Source: Streptomyces sindenensis (GTDB taxonomy: Bacteria; Actinomycetota; Actinomycetes; Streptomycetales; Streptomycetaceae). From it: a stretch of DNA of 64,000 nucleotides. The position numbers and the translations under genes were made by a program. A model generated the notes under the pieces. That model did not search any database. It saw only the letters and a program-made list of their open reading frames with translations, and was not told the origin of the DNA. Shown here piece after piece: positions 41,948-51,298 of the stretch. Where the stretch lies: contig NZ_BMSG01000014.1 in the NCBI RefSeq assembly GCF_014649035.1, forward strand, positions 1 through 64,000, given 5' to 3'. Within the stretch, counting starts at the first letter, position 1; every line of letters starts with the position of its first letter.

Positions 41948-42026
41948 GCTGCCACCCGGGCGGGCCCGGCGCACAAACGGACCCCACATCTCGTCACTTT
42001 GACGAATAGGGGGTAGCATCCCAGCC

Positions 42027-43355
42027 ATGAACACAGCGGACCTCGGTCGGCGGGTCGGCGTTCCGTCGACCGCGCTCTTCACCGACCAGTACGAACTGAC
42101 CATGGTGCAGGCGGCCCTCAAGGCCGGCACCGCCGACCGGCACTCGGTCTTCGAGGCGTTCACCCGCCGGCTGCCCGAGGGGCGGCGGTACGGCGTCGTC
42201 GCGGGCACCGGCCGGGTGCTGGACGCGGTGGAGAACTTCCACTTCGACGACGAGATGATCGGCTTCCTGCGGCAGCAGGAGATCGTGGACGAGCCGACCC
42301 TCGAATGGCTGGCGCGATACCGCTTCAGCGGCGACATCTGGGGCTACCCGGAGGGCGAGGTCTACTTCCCCGGCTCCCCGGTCCTGCGGGTCGAGGGGTC
42401 CTTCGCCGAGTGCGTGCTGCTGGAGACGGTGATCCTCTCCATCCTCAACCACGACTCCGCGATCGCCGCCGCCGCCTCGCGGATGTCGGCCGCCGCCGGG
42501 GGCCGCCGGCTGATCGAGATGGGCGCCCGCCGCACCCACGAGCTCTCCGCGGTCGCCTCGGCCCGTGCCGCGTACGTCGGCGGCTTCGACGCCACCTCCG
42601 ACCTGGCGGCGGGGTTCCGCTGGGCGATCCCGACGGTCGGCACCAGCGCGCACGCCTTCACCCTGCTGCACGACACCGAGCGCGACGCGTTCCGGGCGCA
42701 GGTGGACTCGCTCGGCCGGGGCACGACGCTGCTGGTCGACACGTACGACGTGACCGAGGCGGTCCGGGCGGCCGTGGAGATCGCGGGTCCCGAGCTCGGT
42801 GCCGTACGGATCGACTCCGGGGATCTGCTGCTGGTCGCGCACCGGGTGCGGCAGCAACTGGACGAGCTGGGGGCCACCGGCACGAAGATCGTGGTGACCT
42901 CGGACCTGGACGAGTACGCCATCGCCTCGCTGGCCGCCGCGCCGGTGGACGCGTACGGGGTCGGCACCCAGCTCGTCACCGGCAGCGGGCACCCCACCTG
43001 CTCGATGGTCTACAAGCTGGTGGCCCGCGCCGGCTCGGCGGAGCCCGACGCCCCGCTGGTGCCGGTGGCCAAGAAGTCGCTCGGCGCGAAGTCGTCGGTC
43101 GGCGGTCGCAAGTGGGCCGCCCGCCGGACCGACGAGCACGGCGTCGCCGAGGCCGAGGTGATCGGCACCGGCCCGGTCCCCGACGAGCTGGCCGGCCGGC
43201 AGCTGCTGGTGGAGCTGGTGCGGGGCGGCGAGGTGGTCGCCCGCGAGCCGCTGGACACGGTTCGGGAGCGGCACGTGGCCGCGCGCGCCGGGTTGCCGAT
43301 GTCGGCGATCCAGCTGTCGCGGGGCGAGCCGGTGATCCCGACCGAGTACGCCTGA
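42027..43355 (+). CDS. pncB: Nicotinate phosphoribosyltransferase
   Basis: The 442-residue enzyme has the NAPRTase pattern: STALFTDQYELTMVQAALKAGTADRHSVFEAFTRRLP near the N-terminus, GARRTHELSAVASARAAYVGGFDATSDL (with the phosphorylated His region), GTSAHAF, IDSGDL and the phosphoribosyl loop IVVTSDLDEYAI. It makes nicotinate mononucleotide from nicotinate and PRPP in the NAD salvage route. It is followed by a nicotinamidase gene, which would supply nicotinate. Length is normal. Confidence 0.93.
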   Translation: MNTADLGRRVGVPSTALFTDQYELTMVQAALKAGTADRHSVFEAFTRRLPEGRRYGVVAGTGRVLDAVENFHFDDEMIGFLRQQEIVDEPTLEWLARYRFSGDIWGYPEGEVYFPGSPVLRVEGSFAECVLLETVILSILNHDSAIAAAASRMSAAAGGRRLIEMGARRTHELSAVASARAAYVGGFDATSDLAAGFRWAIPTVGTSAHAFTLLHDTERDAFRAQVDSLGRGTTLLVDTYDVTEAVRAAVEIAGPELGAVRIDSGDLLLVAHRVRQQLDELGATGTKIVVTSDLDEYAIASLAAAPVDAYGVGTQLVTGSGHPTCSMVYKLVARAGSAEPDAPLVPVAKKSLGAKSSVGGRKWAARRTDEHGVAEAEVIGTGPVPDELAGRQLLVELVRGGEVVAREPLDTVRERHVAARAGLPMSAIQLSRGEPVIPTEYA

Positions 43356-43658
43356 GCCCGTCCCCGTAGGCCCCGGGGCCAGCCCGGGGCCGCACCGGGT
43401 GTGCGGACCGGGTGTGCGGACCGGGCGACGGAACCCGGCCTCCAGCACGACTCGTCTGCGGATCGGCGCCGGACGCACCCGGACCGGGCCGGTCCGCAAC
43501 CGGGGGTTTCGCGGACGGGGCTTGATTGTGACGTTCCAGTGCCTAGGCTCGAACCCCCGGCACCCTCCCGGAGGCCCCGGCACCCCGGGGCCGCCGGACC
43601 CCCGCTCGATCCCCGTCCCCTCCCCACCCCGCTCACGCCCCCACCGAAGGACACCGCC
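43356..43658 (+). promoter_or_regulatory. Leader of the nicotinamidase gene with a promoter-like sequence
   Basis: No gene was found here. A HrdB-type promoter candidate TTGATT, 16 bases, TAGGCT lies at 43522-43549, 110 bases before the start. Two copies of ACCGGGTGTGCGG near 43400 and GC-rich hairpins may end pncB transcription. Confidence 0.45.
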
Positions 43659-44249
43659 ATGCACCGCGCATTGATCGTCGTGGACGTTCAGAACGACTTC
43701 TGCGAGGGCGGCAGCCTCGCGGTGGCGGGCGGTGCCGACGTCGCCGCCGCCATCACCGACCTGATCGGTGACGCCCAGCCCGCCTACCGCCACGTCGTCG
43801 CCACCCGCGACCACCACATCGACCCGGGCGGCCACTTCTCGCCCGACCCGGACTACGTCGACTCCTGGCCGGTGCACTGCGTCGCCGGTACGGAGGGCGT
43901 CGGCTTCCACCCGAACTTCGCGCCCGCCGTCGCCTCCGGTGCCATCGACACGGTGTTCGACAAGGGGGCGTACTCGGCCGCGTACAGCGGGTTCGAGGGC
44001 TCCGACGAGAACGGGACCGGCCTCGCCCAGTGGCTGCGCGACCGTGAGGTCACCGAGGTCGACGTCGTCGGCATCGCCACCGACCACTGCGTCCGGGCCA
44101 CCGCGCTGGACGCGGCCCGTGAGGGCTTCGTCACGCACGTACTGCTCGATCTGACCGCGGGCGTCTCGGGGGCCACCACGGAACGGGCCCTGGCGGAGCT
44201 GCGTACGGCGGGCGTGAAGCTCTCCGGCACGCCCGTCGTCGCGTCGTAG
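43659..44249 (+). CDS. pncA: Nicotinamidase / isochorismatase family
   Basis: The 196-residue enzyme has the PncA triad: VVDVQNDFCEGG (Asp), DKGAYSAAY (Lys region) and GIATDHCVRATALDAAREG (nucleophile Cys). The metal site is seen in TRDHHIDPGGHFS. It hydrolyses nicotinamide to nicotinate, which the neighbouring PncB uses. The ATG follows GAAGG. Length matches PncA proteins; upstream in-frame codons to 43401 lack a ribosome site. Confidence 0.92.
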   Translation: MHRALIVVDVQNDFCEGGSLAVAGGADVAAAITDLIGDAQPAYRHVVATRDHHIDPGGHFSPDPDYVDSWPVHCVAGTEGVGFHPNFAPAVASGAIDTVFDKGAYSAAYSGFEGSDENGTGLAQWLRDREVTEVDVVGIATDHCVRATALDAAREGFVTHVLLDLTAGVSGATTERALAELRTAGVKLSGTPVVAS

Positions 44250-44277
44250 ACCGGCCCCCGGGACAGGTCCTCGGCCG

Positions 44278-44706
44278 CTAAGCGGCCGGGCGGGCCGGTC
44301 CCGGGTACCCGGAGGGGCCCAGCAGCGCCCGGATCGGGTGCCACAGCTCCTGGCACGAGGACACCGGCGCGGACGCCTGGTGCCCCAGCCCCGGCGGCCG
44401 GGCACCGGCCCCGTCGGGCCGCGGCGCGGCCCGCCACAGCAGACCGTCCGGATGGTGCAGTACGGCCGTGACCTCGTCCGGCGTCGGCGGCCGGTCGTTG
44501 CCGCGCAGATAGACCGCCCGCAGCCCCAGATTGCGCAGCCTGGTCAGGGCGCGCGCCCGGTTCACCGCGTGCACCAGCACCCGTACCGGGGCTCCGGGCC
44601 CGGCTTCCGTACCGCTGCCCGGACCTGTGCCGTCGGCCGGTCTGGTGAGGGTCAGGGCGACCACCACCGTGCCGTTCGGCAACCTGCAGAAACCTCCGCC
44701 TGCCAT
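44278..44706 (-). CDS. Hypothetical protein
   Basis: The 142-residue protein begins MAGGGFCRLPNGTVVVALTLTR and has Ala/Arg/Pro-rich low-complexity parts and segments HAVNRARALTRLRNLGLRAVYLRGN and DEVTAVLHHPDGLLWR. The C-terminus ends PGPARPAA. There is no signal peptide or transmembrane helix. I recognise no functional family; it lies between pncA (convergent) and the M6 protease gene. Start chosen at ATG 44706. Confidence 0.6.
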   Translation of the reverse strand: MAGGGFCRLPNGTVVVALTLTRPADGTGPGSGTEAGPGAPVRVLVHAVNRARALTRLRNLGLRAVYLRGNDRPPTPDEVTAVLHHPDGLLWRAAPRPDGAGARPPGLGHQASAPVSSCQELWHPIRALLGPSGYPGPARPAA

Positions 44707-44768
44707 GCTCCACGCTCCCCCGTGAGACGTCGTGTCAATAAGGATGTGAACAAGACGCACCTAAACAC

Positions 44769-44804
44769 GATCGGCCGCCGCCCGCTAGAGGGCGACGGCC
44801 GATC
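44769..44804 (-). terminator. Terminator after the M6 protease gene
   Basis: Inverted repeat GATCGGCCGCCGCCC / GGGCGACGGCCGATC (14 of 15 paired) with a 6-base loop, 27 bases past the stop of the minus-strand protease gene. Confidence 0.75.
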
Positions 44805-44830
44805 ATGGTTTGACCTGCGGTTCTACTTGA

Positions 44831-47233
44831 TCAGCGACCCGAGGGGCTGACCAGGACGGTCATCGTCCGGCCGTTGAGGGGCTCGTGGACGATGGAGATG
44901 CGGGTGTTCGTGTCAGAAACCTTGACACTGCCCGTCGGGTTCTCCTTGTACCAGTAGGTGCCCTTGCGGTCGTCGAAGACCGGGTTGCCCAGGCTGGGCT
45001 TGATGTACAGCGGCACGTCCGCGTTGTGGAGCGTGAAGCCCTTGTTCGGGTACCAGCTGAACGGGGCGTCGAACGGCTGGATCTTGTTGCGCAGGAGCGA
45101 GCCGTCCTTCCACTTGAGCGGCTTGGCGTGCGCGTCGATCGGCAGGATCAGACCCTGGCCCGGGTGGACCGAGGTGTTGTTGTCCTTCTGGGAGGTGTCC
45201 CAGAGCCAGACCAGCAGACCGTTCTGGTACGCGTAGTGCTCGACCCAGTCCGGACGCGTGGTGGAGAAGCCGAAGTTGTACGGGCCGACCTTCAGCGTCT
45301 CGTCGTAGGAGACGTACTGGCGGTTCTCCGCGATGTAGTACTGCGGGTAGTCCTGGGTGAAGGACTCGCCGATCCGCGAGAAGCCCTTGGCGGTCCAGCC
45401 GTTGTCGTCGCCCTCGGCGTTGTCCGCGAAGAGCTCGGCGCCGTCGGCCGTGATGGTGATGGCGTCGGCCGCGAAGCCCTTGCCGCCCGCGCCGCCGTCC
45501 GTCTGGTAGCGGAAGCGGAGGTCGACCTTCTTGCCCGCGTAGGCGTCCAGCGAGAAGGAGAGCTTCTTGTGGTCGCCCGAGACGTCGGTCAGCGCCGGCT
45601 TGTCACTGGCGTCGCGCGGGATGGCCTTGCCGTCGGCGGTGCCGTCGAGCGCGGTCCAGCTGGTGCCGCCGTTGTCGGACACCTCGGTGTAGAGGTAGTC
45701 GTAGTCGGCCTCGATGTCGTACCAGCCCGAAAGGTCAAGCGTGGCCTTGGACTTGCCGGTCAGGTCGACCGAGCGGGTCAGGGTGTTCGACAGGTCGTCG
45801 CCCATGTCGCTCCACCACTGCTTCGAGCCCTCGGCGGGCTTGACGACGGTGGTGGTGACGGCCTTCTCCGGCAGCTCGACGACGAGCGCCTGCGGGTTCT
45901 TGGTGTTGTACTCCGAGACGCCCAGCTTGTGCAGCGAGGTCTTGCCGGCCTTGGCCTTGTCGTAGTCGAGCCAGCCGAGCTGGAGCTTGTCCCACGAGGT
46001 CATGTCGCCGGGCAGGTCGCCGATCTCGCCCTTGCCGGTGCCGAGCCAGGAGCCCGCCGACATCAGGGACCAGAAGCCGACCGAGTTCTCGCCGCCGCCG
46101 GAGGTGTCGTACAGGTCCGGCAGACCGAGGTCGTGGGCGTACTCGTGGGCGAAGACGCCCAGGCCGCCGTTCTCGGGCTGGACGGTGTAGTCGCCGACCC
46201 AGATGCCCGTGTCGCCGATCTGGGCGCCACCGGCCTTGTTGTTCGCCGGGCCGGTCGAACCGGCGTTGGTGCCGTACGCGTACCAGCGGTGCGCCCAGAT
46301 GGCGTTGGTGCCCTCGGCGCCGCCGCCGGCCGACTCGTCCTCACCGGCGTGGACCAGCTGGAAGTGGTCGATGTAGCCGTCGGGCTCGTTGAAGTTGCCG
46401 TCGCCGTCGAAGTCGTAGCGGTCCCACTCGTCGTACTCGGCGAGGTTCGCCTTGATCTCGGCGTCGGTGCGGCCCTTGGCCTGCTGGTCGGCGACCCAGG
46501 CGTTCACGCCGTCGCGGACCGCGTCCCACACGTTGGCGCAGTTGGACTGGCCGCAGTAGTTGGAGCCGTAACGGGCCTCGTTGTACGGGACCTTGACCCA
46601 GTCGGAGACCTCACCCTCGACCGAGTAGCGGCCCGAGGAGGTCTTCTCGTAGTAGGTCTTGAGCGAGTGGACGCCCTTGCCCTCGCCGAAGTAGAGCTCC
46701 TGGAAGTGCTCCCGGTTGTAGTCGGACTTCCAGGCGGTGCTGTTGTCCTTCTCCGGGTCCGGCTCGGCGATCTTGTTGTGCGCCGGGCCCGGCGCGCCGC
46801 CGTACTTCTTGACGGGCGGCTTGGGGCCGTCGCCGTCCGGGTCGTACATCGTGGTGTCGTCGACCTGGTCGCCGAACTCCAGCAGGATGGTGAAGATCTT
46901 GTCGGTCTTCTCCCGGCCGAGCTCCACGTACTTCTTGTCGCCGAGCTTGACGACCTTGGAGCCGCTCCGGTTCGCCACCTTCTTGTCCCCGGCCAGCACC
47001 TGCTCCAGCGCGGCCTCGCGCTGGGCGGCCTGCTGCTCGCTGAAGGGGCCCTCCAGGTCGTGCTCCACATGCCCCTTGGCCGGCGCCGGGTCACGGCGGT
47101 CGACGGTGGAGACACCGGAACCTGATGCGCTGTCATGCGCCTGGGCGGTGGCGAAGGTCGACGCCGTCGCAGCGGTCGCGGCCATGGCCACGACAACGGC
47201 GGCGGCGCGAAGCGCCTGTCTCTGATTGGTCAC
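44831..47233 (-). CDS. Secreted M6 metalloprotease (immune inhibitor A family)
   Basis: The 800-residue protein has a Sec signal peptide (AAAVVVAMAATAATASTFATAQA), a propeptide, and an M6 catalytic domain with HEYAHDLGLPDLYD (zinc site at 363-367; further Asp/Asn ligands follow). A MAM/jelly-roll-like beta-sandwich and a C-terminal all-beta region follow. It is a secreted neutral protease akin to the immune inhibitor A of Bacillus, probably acting in nutrient or developmental protein turnover. The GTG start follows GGGAGG. Its promoter region is relatively AT-rich. Confidence 0.9.
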   Translation of the reverse strand: MTNQRQALRAAAVVVAMAATAATASTFATAQAHDSASGSGVSTVDRRDPAPAKGHVEHDLEGPFSEQQAAQREAALEQVLAGDKKVANRSGSKVVKLGDKKYVELGREKTDKIFTILLEFGDQVDDTTMYDPDGDGPKPPVKKYGGAPGPAHNKIAEPDPEKDNSTAWKSDYNREHFQELYFGEGKGVHSLKTYYEKTSSGRYSVEGEVSDWVKVPYNEARYGSNYCGQSNCANVWDAVRDGVNAWVADQQAKGRTDAEIKANLAEYDEWDRYDFDGDGNFNEPDGYIDHFQLVHAGEDESAGGGAEGTNAIWAHRWYAYGTNAGSTGPANNKAGGAQIGDTGIWVGDYTVQPENGGLGVFAHEYAHDLGLPDLYDTSGGGENSVGFWSLMSAGSWLGTGKGEIGDLPGDMTSWDKLQLGWLDYDKAKAGKTSLHKLGVSEYNTKNPQALVVELPEKAVTTTVVKPAEGSKQWWSDMGDDLSNTLTRSVDLTGKSKATLDLSGWYDIEADYDYLYTEVSDNGGTSWTALDGTADGKAIPRDASDKPALTDVSGDHKKLSFSLDAYAGKKVDLRFRYQTDGGAGGKGFAADAITITADGAELFADNAEGDDNGWTAKGFSRIGESFTQDYPQYYIAENRQYVSYDETLKVGPYNFGFSTTRPDWVEHYAYQNGLLVWLWDTSQKDNNTSVHPGQGLILPIDAHAKPLKWKDGSLLRNKIQPFDAPFSWYPNKGFTLHNADVPLYIKPSLGNPVFDDRKGTYWYKENPTGSVKVSDTNTRISIVHEPLNGRTMTVLVSPSGR

Positions 47234-47661
47234 TTGAAGCAGTCCTCCCCGGGCGTCCCGCGCAGCGGCCAGGGGGGTATGAAGAGGGCCGCGCGCGCAA
47301 ACGCGTCACAAGTGACGACATTCGATCGAAGTTATGAGAGAAAAGACAGACCTTGACTTGAACAGACCAAGTGCACTATGCGGAGCGCTCTTCCGGTATA
47401 CGGACGGTATGAGAAGGGCATGGGAACGGCAAAGGAACGGCGACCGGCCCGGATCCCTCCGGCCGGGCGTTCCAACGGGCGCGCCCCACCGTCCGGTTGG
47501 TGAGAGCCGTGACTCCGTGCGCCCCCTGTGCACCGGTACCGTGTGTTAGGTCACGCTTACTACCGGTCCGGGTCGGGCATCCACCGTCGTAGGGTCGTTC
47601 GGCGCGCACGACCGCGCCGAACACCGCCCGCCCATCCGACGTCCCGAGGACGGAAACCGTC
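47234..47661. other. Divergent promoter region
   Basis: A ~430-base spacer between the M6 protease gene (minus) and a small membrane protein gene (plus); no gene was found. It is AT-rich near 47290-47380. An inverted element CTTGACTTGAACAGACCAAG at 47352-47371 may be an operator of the protease gene. Short frames here lack support. Confidence 0.45.
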
Positions 47662-48009
47662 ATGCCGCGTCCGACTGCCGCACAGTTCGCCTACGGTTCG
47701 GCCACCGTCGTCGCAACGACGCTCGCCCTGCTGCTGCTGTTCCGCACGGAGTCCGGCGTGGGGGTGGCCGCCGTCGGCACGACCGCGCTGGTTCTCGGCC
47801 TCCTGGTCGCCGTACGCCTGCCGCACCCCGGCCACCGGACGGCGGAAGGGACCGGGCGGACCGCGACCGACCGGACCTCCGCAGCCGCCCGAACGCACCA
47901 CGCCGGGGAGGGCTTCGGGGCCCGCGAGCGGGTGCCGGCGGCGCGCTCGTCCGCGCATCCGGCGGCCCGTTCGTCCGCGCGGGCCGACGAGCACTCGCTG
48001 CGCCGCTGA
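47662..48009 (+). CDS. Small membrane protein, hypothetical
   Basis: The 115-residue protein has two transmembrane helices (SATVVATTLALLLLF and GVAAVGTTALVLGLLVAV) and a basic, Ala/Arg/Thr-rich C-terminal tail. The ATG follows GAGGACGGA. I recognise no family. It is convergent with the RDD gene, ending 11 bases from it. Confidence 0.6.
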   Translation: MPRPTAAQFAYGSATVVATTLALLLLFRTESGVGVAAVGTTALVLGLLVAVRLPHPGHRTAEGTGRTATDRTSAAARTHHAGEGFGARERVPAARSSAHPAARSSARADEHSLRR

Positions 48010-48019
48010 ACCTCGGCCT

Positions 48020-48688
48020 CTAACGGGCCACGACGACGACCGTCTTGGCCGCCTTGTCCTGGAGCCCCTGCCGGTAGGGCTTGTCGGTGAACATCAGCAC
48101 GATGTTGATCAGCCACCACAGGCACGGGCAGCACAGCAGCGCCGGGGCCCACAGCACCACCGCCCGCATCAGCGCGGCCCCGGTGTCCGGCACCCGCCCG
48201 TCGTTGAGCATCGCCACGCGCAGCTTCAGCAGCCGCTTGCCCAGCGTGCGGCCGTCCTTGTGGGTGAAGTAGGTGTCGTACGCGACGTAGACGACCAGAC
48301 CGATGATCGACCAGAGCAACTGGTGCCCGCTGTACCCGCCGGCGACCGCGTCACCGAAACCGTCGTCGCCGTCCCCGTTGACGTCGACCGCGCCGCCCCA
48401 GGGCAGCGAGATCAGGTACAGCGGGATCGAGATGATGAGGAAGTCGATGAGCCGCGCCAGGATCCGCTTCCCCGGCTCGCCGAGCGGCGGCATCCCGGCG
48501 AGCGGGTCGGGCGCCCCGAACCCGCCGCCACTGCCGTACGGATCGTTCGGCGGGGGCGGAGGCGGAGGGGGCGGCGGAGCGCTGCCGTAGGGCTGACCGT
48601 CGGACGGCGGCGGGGGCTCCTGCGGCTTCTTGAGGAACGGATCGTCGTCCTCGGGCGGCTGGCCGGGCGTCGGCTGGTCGTTGCTCAT
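48020..48688 (-). CDS. RDD family membrane protein
   Basis: The 222-residue protein has a Pro-rich cytoplasmic N-terminus (PPPPPPPPPPNDPYGS, ~40-50), then the RDD domain with several transmembrane helices: the namesake RLIDFLIISIPLYL, KDGRTLGKRLLKLRV and the C-terminal half WWLINIVLMF. RDD proteins include transport or envelope proteins; function here is not established. A larger RDD paralogue follows upstream on the same strand. Confidence 0.85.
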   Translation of the reverse strand: MSNDQPTPGQPPEDDDPFLKKPQEPPPPSDGQPYGSAPPPPPPPPPPNDPYGSGGGFGAPDPLAGMPPLGEPGKRILARLIDFLIISIPLYLISLPWGGAVDVNGDGDDGFGDAVAGGYSGHQLLWSIIGLVVYVAYDTYFTHKDGRTLGKRLLKLRVAMLNDGRVPDTGAALMRAVVLWAPALLCCPCLWWLINIVLMFTDKPYRQGLQDKAAKTVVVVAR

Positions 48689-48841
48689 GGGGGCAGTGCA
48701 TCCCTCACCACCGGGGCTCGCAACGGCTCAGGTGCTTTCGGGGGACGCGGGAAGGCATACGAGTCCAGACCGGCATGTCGCCACCCGCCCGGCCCGTTCT
48801 TCCGATAAACGGGCGGGTGGCCCGCGTTTCGCCGGTCCCGC

Positions 48842-50488
48842 TCAGCCCGCCACGAACGTACGGGCGGCCTTGTCGTGCCAGCACTGGCGCCACGGGCGGT
48901 CGAACAGGCACCACAGGACGTTGACCACACCGAGGACGAGCAGCCCCAGCACGCCGTAGACGAGCCAGCGGCGCAGGGCCGCTCCCAGGGACGGGGTGTC
49001 ATGGGACTCGATGTCCCGTACGTCGAGCCCGAACAGCTTCTTGCCCAGGGTCCGGCCCCACTTGGCCGTCGGCAGGGCCTCCAGGAGGAAGCCGAGGAGC
49101 AGGAACGCGGCGAGCAGCGCGCCCAGCAGGGCCCCGGTGGTGGAGTCCAGCAGCCAGACGGTGACGGTCTCCCCCGTCTCCTTCGCCGCGGTGATCTTCC
49201 GGTCGATGTGGTCGAGCGCCCGGGCCGACAGCGGGACGGCCACCGCCCCGACGACCGCGCCGAGCACGAGGTTGTCGACGAGCCGGGCGGCGAACCGCTT
49301 GCCGAGCCCGGCGGGGCGGGCGGAGGCCTGGTTGCGGGCGAGTTGCTGGAAGGGGTCGTCGACCGGCGGCTTCCACGGCACGACGGGCTGGTCCGCGCCG
49401 ACTCCCGGTCCCGCTGCGGCTCCCTGGTGCTGGTGGGGCAGCTGTTGTCGCGGTTCGGGCTGGGCGAGTTGGTGGACCTGCTGCGCCCAGGAGGCCGAGC
49501 CGCCGCCCGGACCGGGCGTGAGGGGCGTGTGCAGGGCCGCCGGCGGCGCGGGGTCGGGGGACGGCGTGGCTACGGGGCCGAGAGCGGGGGCCGGGGCGGG
49601 CGCGGGGGACGACGGCTGGGCCCGGTGGGGCGGTTGTGCGGGCTGGGCCTGCTGGGCCGGTGCCGGTGCCTGCTGGGCCGGTGCCGGCCGGGGCGTCGGC
49701 TGCTGGGTCTGCGGTGCCTGGGCCTGGGCCGGGAGGGCCCGGGGTGCCGGGGCCGGCGCGAGGCTGTCCGGCGCCGCGCTGACGCCCTGCGGCCCTTGGG
49801 GCGTAACGGCGTTCGACGGTGCGGGAAGACCGGGCTGTACGTCACCGGCTGCGGCAGTGCCGGTCCCGGGGGTGCCGGTCCCGGGGGCGCCGCCCCGTAC
49901 CGCGTTCGTCCCGGGGCCCACCGCGCGGATCGTGACCGTCCCGTCCGTCGGCGGGCGCACCCCGGCCCCCTCGGCGGTCCGGCCGCCGCTCTCCCGCATC
50001 CCCGGCAGCGCGCCGCCGGTCGGGTCCTGGGACAGCGGCGCCCTCGGGTCGGCCGGTGGCGACGGGCGTCCGGGGGTGGCGCTCGCGGGCTCCTGTGCCG
50101 GTCCGCCCCACTCGACCCGGCGGTCCCGTTCGCCGCCGAACCCGCTCTGGCGTGCGGCGTCCGCCTGCCAGACCGACGCTCCGTCAGCGGCCCCCGCCGC
50201 CCGGTCCGGGGCGGACGTGCCGGAGCCCGGCGAACCCCCCGCGCCGTCCTGGAGGCCGTCCTCCTCGTCGAAGAAGATCGGGCCGGTCTCCTCCACGGGC
50301 GCGGTCCGCGCACCGGCCGCCGGGGCGGGGGCGGTCGCGTCCGGTCCGGTCTGCGGGGGCGCGGGGCGGCTCGTACCGGGGACCCAGGAAGCGCCGTTCC
50401 AGTACCGGACGTAGCCGGGGATGGAGGGGTCGGGGTAGTAGCCCTCACGGGGGCTTTCGTCACCGGGTGCCGGAGTTGGCGCGCTCAT
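48842..50488 (-). CDS. RDD family protein with long low-complexity N-terminus
   Basis: The 548-residue protein carries an N-terminal DUF2510-like motif (GYYPDPSIPGYVRYWNGASWVPGT, Trp/Tyr-rich, ~17-40). A ~330-residue Pro/Ala/Gly/Gln-rich disordered region follows. A C-terminal RDD domain has RFAARLVDNLVLGAVV, KWGRTLGKKLFGLDV and LRRWLVYGVLGLLVLGVVNVLWCLF. It should be a membrane protein with a long cytoplasmic tail; the exact role is unknown. It lies 153 bases upstream of the smaller RDD gene and is probably a tandem paralogue pair. Confidence 0.83.
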   Translation of the reverse strand: MSAPTPAPGDESPREGYYPDPSIPGYVRYWNGASWVPGTSRPAPPQTGPDATAPAPAAGARTAPVEETGPIFFDEEDGLQDGAGGSPGSGTSAPDRAAGAADGASVWQADAARQSGFGGERDRRVEWGGPAQEPASATPGRPSPPADPRAPLSQDPTGGALPGMRESGGRTAEGAGVRPPTDGTVTIRAVGPGTNAVRGGAPGTGTPGTGTAAAGDVQPGLPAPSNAVTPQGPQGVSAAPDSLAPAPAPRALPAQAQAPQTQQPTPRPAPAQQAPAPAQQAQPAQPPHRAQPSSPAPAPAPALGPVATPSPDPAPPAALHTPLTPGPGGGSASWAQQVHQLAQPEPRQQLPHQHQGAAAGPGVGADQPVVPWKPPVDDPFQQLARNQASARPAGLGKRFAARLVDNLVLGAVVGAVAVPLSARALDHIDRKITAAKETGETVTVWLLDSTTGALLGALLAAFLLLGFLLEALPTAKWGRTLGKKLFGLDVRDIESHDTPSLGAALRRWLVYGVLGLLVLGVVNVLWCLFDRPWRQCWHDKAARTFVAG

Positions 50489-50613
50489 CAGCGGGTCCCG
50501 TATCTCTTCGAGGCCTCAGGCCGTCCCCGCCTGGCGGGCGGACGGCCTCAATACAAGGGTCCACATCTATCAGACAGCCGCCCGCCCCCGGGCCGGTCCA
50601 CCTGTTCGGGCCC

Positions 50614-50650
50614 CCTTTCGAGACGGGTTTCGAGACGGGTTTCGGGCCGG
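50614..50650. repeat. 12-bp tandem repeat upstream of the SsgA-like gene
   Basis: TTTCGAGACGGG occurs twice head-to-tail and is followed by diverged copies (TTTCGGGCCGGG, TCCGCGACGGG, TTCGGGACGGC) up to about 50680. It lies before the SsgA-like gene, downstream of the divergent RDD promoter. Confidence 0.6.
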
Positions 50651-50766
50651 GTCCGCGACGGGTTCGGGACGGCTTCGGAAACCGGCCGAAGTTTTTTCCG
50701 GAAGTCGCGTAATAGGTGGCGGGGAGGGCGCTCTCTCCTTGTGCGGGACGGTCACGGGACCGGCCC

Positions 50767-51276
50767 ATGAGCACCGGAAGGTCGTGGATTTCGATGATGA
50801 GCATCGTGGAACGTGAGCTGGAGCTGAAGCTGGTCCTGTCCCCCGAGCGGTCCATCCCGGTACCCGCCCGGCTGACGTACCGGACGAACGACCCGTACGC
50901 CGTGCACATCGCCTTCCACATCGGCTCCGAGTCCCCCGTGCACTGGACGTTCGCCCGGGAGCTGCTGGTGGAGGGTGTGTTCCGGCCGTGCGGGCACGGG
51001 GACGTGCGGATCTGGCCGACGAAGGTCGCGGGCCGCAGCGTCATCTGCGTGGCCCTCACCTCCCCCGACGGCAACGCCCTGCTGGAGGTGTCCTCGGCCG
51101 CCGTGGCCGCCTGGGTGGAGCGGACCCTGCGGGTGGTGCCGCCGGGCACCGAGGGCGACCGGCTCGGGATGGACGAGGCGCTGGCGGAGCTGCTGGCCCC
51201 GCTGCCGGCCGACGACCTGTGGCTGAGCGACCCGTGGGCGGCGGACGAGTCGCCGTCCCAGGACGGTGAGGCGTGA
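50767..51276 (+). CDS. ssgG: SsgA-like sporulation and cell-division protein (SsgG type)
   Basis: The 169-residue protein matches the SALP family: VERELELKLVLSPERSIPVPARLTYRTNDPYAVHIAFH, CWTF-equivalent VHWTFARELLVEG, GHGDVRIWPTK and SSAAVAAWVERTLRVVPPGTE. SALPs control septum-site choice and peptidoglycan in sporulating hyphae. Position relative to neighbours matches S. coelicolor SCO2924 (SsgG), which affects septum localisation; that name is by synteny. The start is uncertain: ATG 50767 (used), or ATG 50794 giving 160 residues. Confidence 0.8.
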   Translation: MSTGRSWISMMSIVERELELKLVLSPERSIPVPARLTYRTNDPYAVHIAFHIGSESPVHWTFARELLVEGVFRPCGHGDVRIWPTKVAGRSVICVALTSPDGNALLEVSSAAVAAWVERTLRVVPPGTEGDRLGMDEALAELLAPLPADDLWLSDPWAADESPSQDGEA

Positions 51277-51298
51277 GGGGCTCCGCGAGAGGCGGGGA

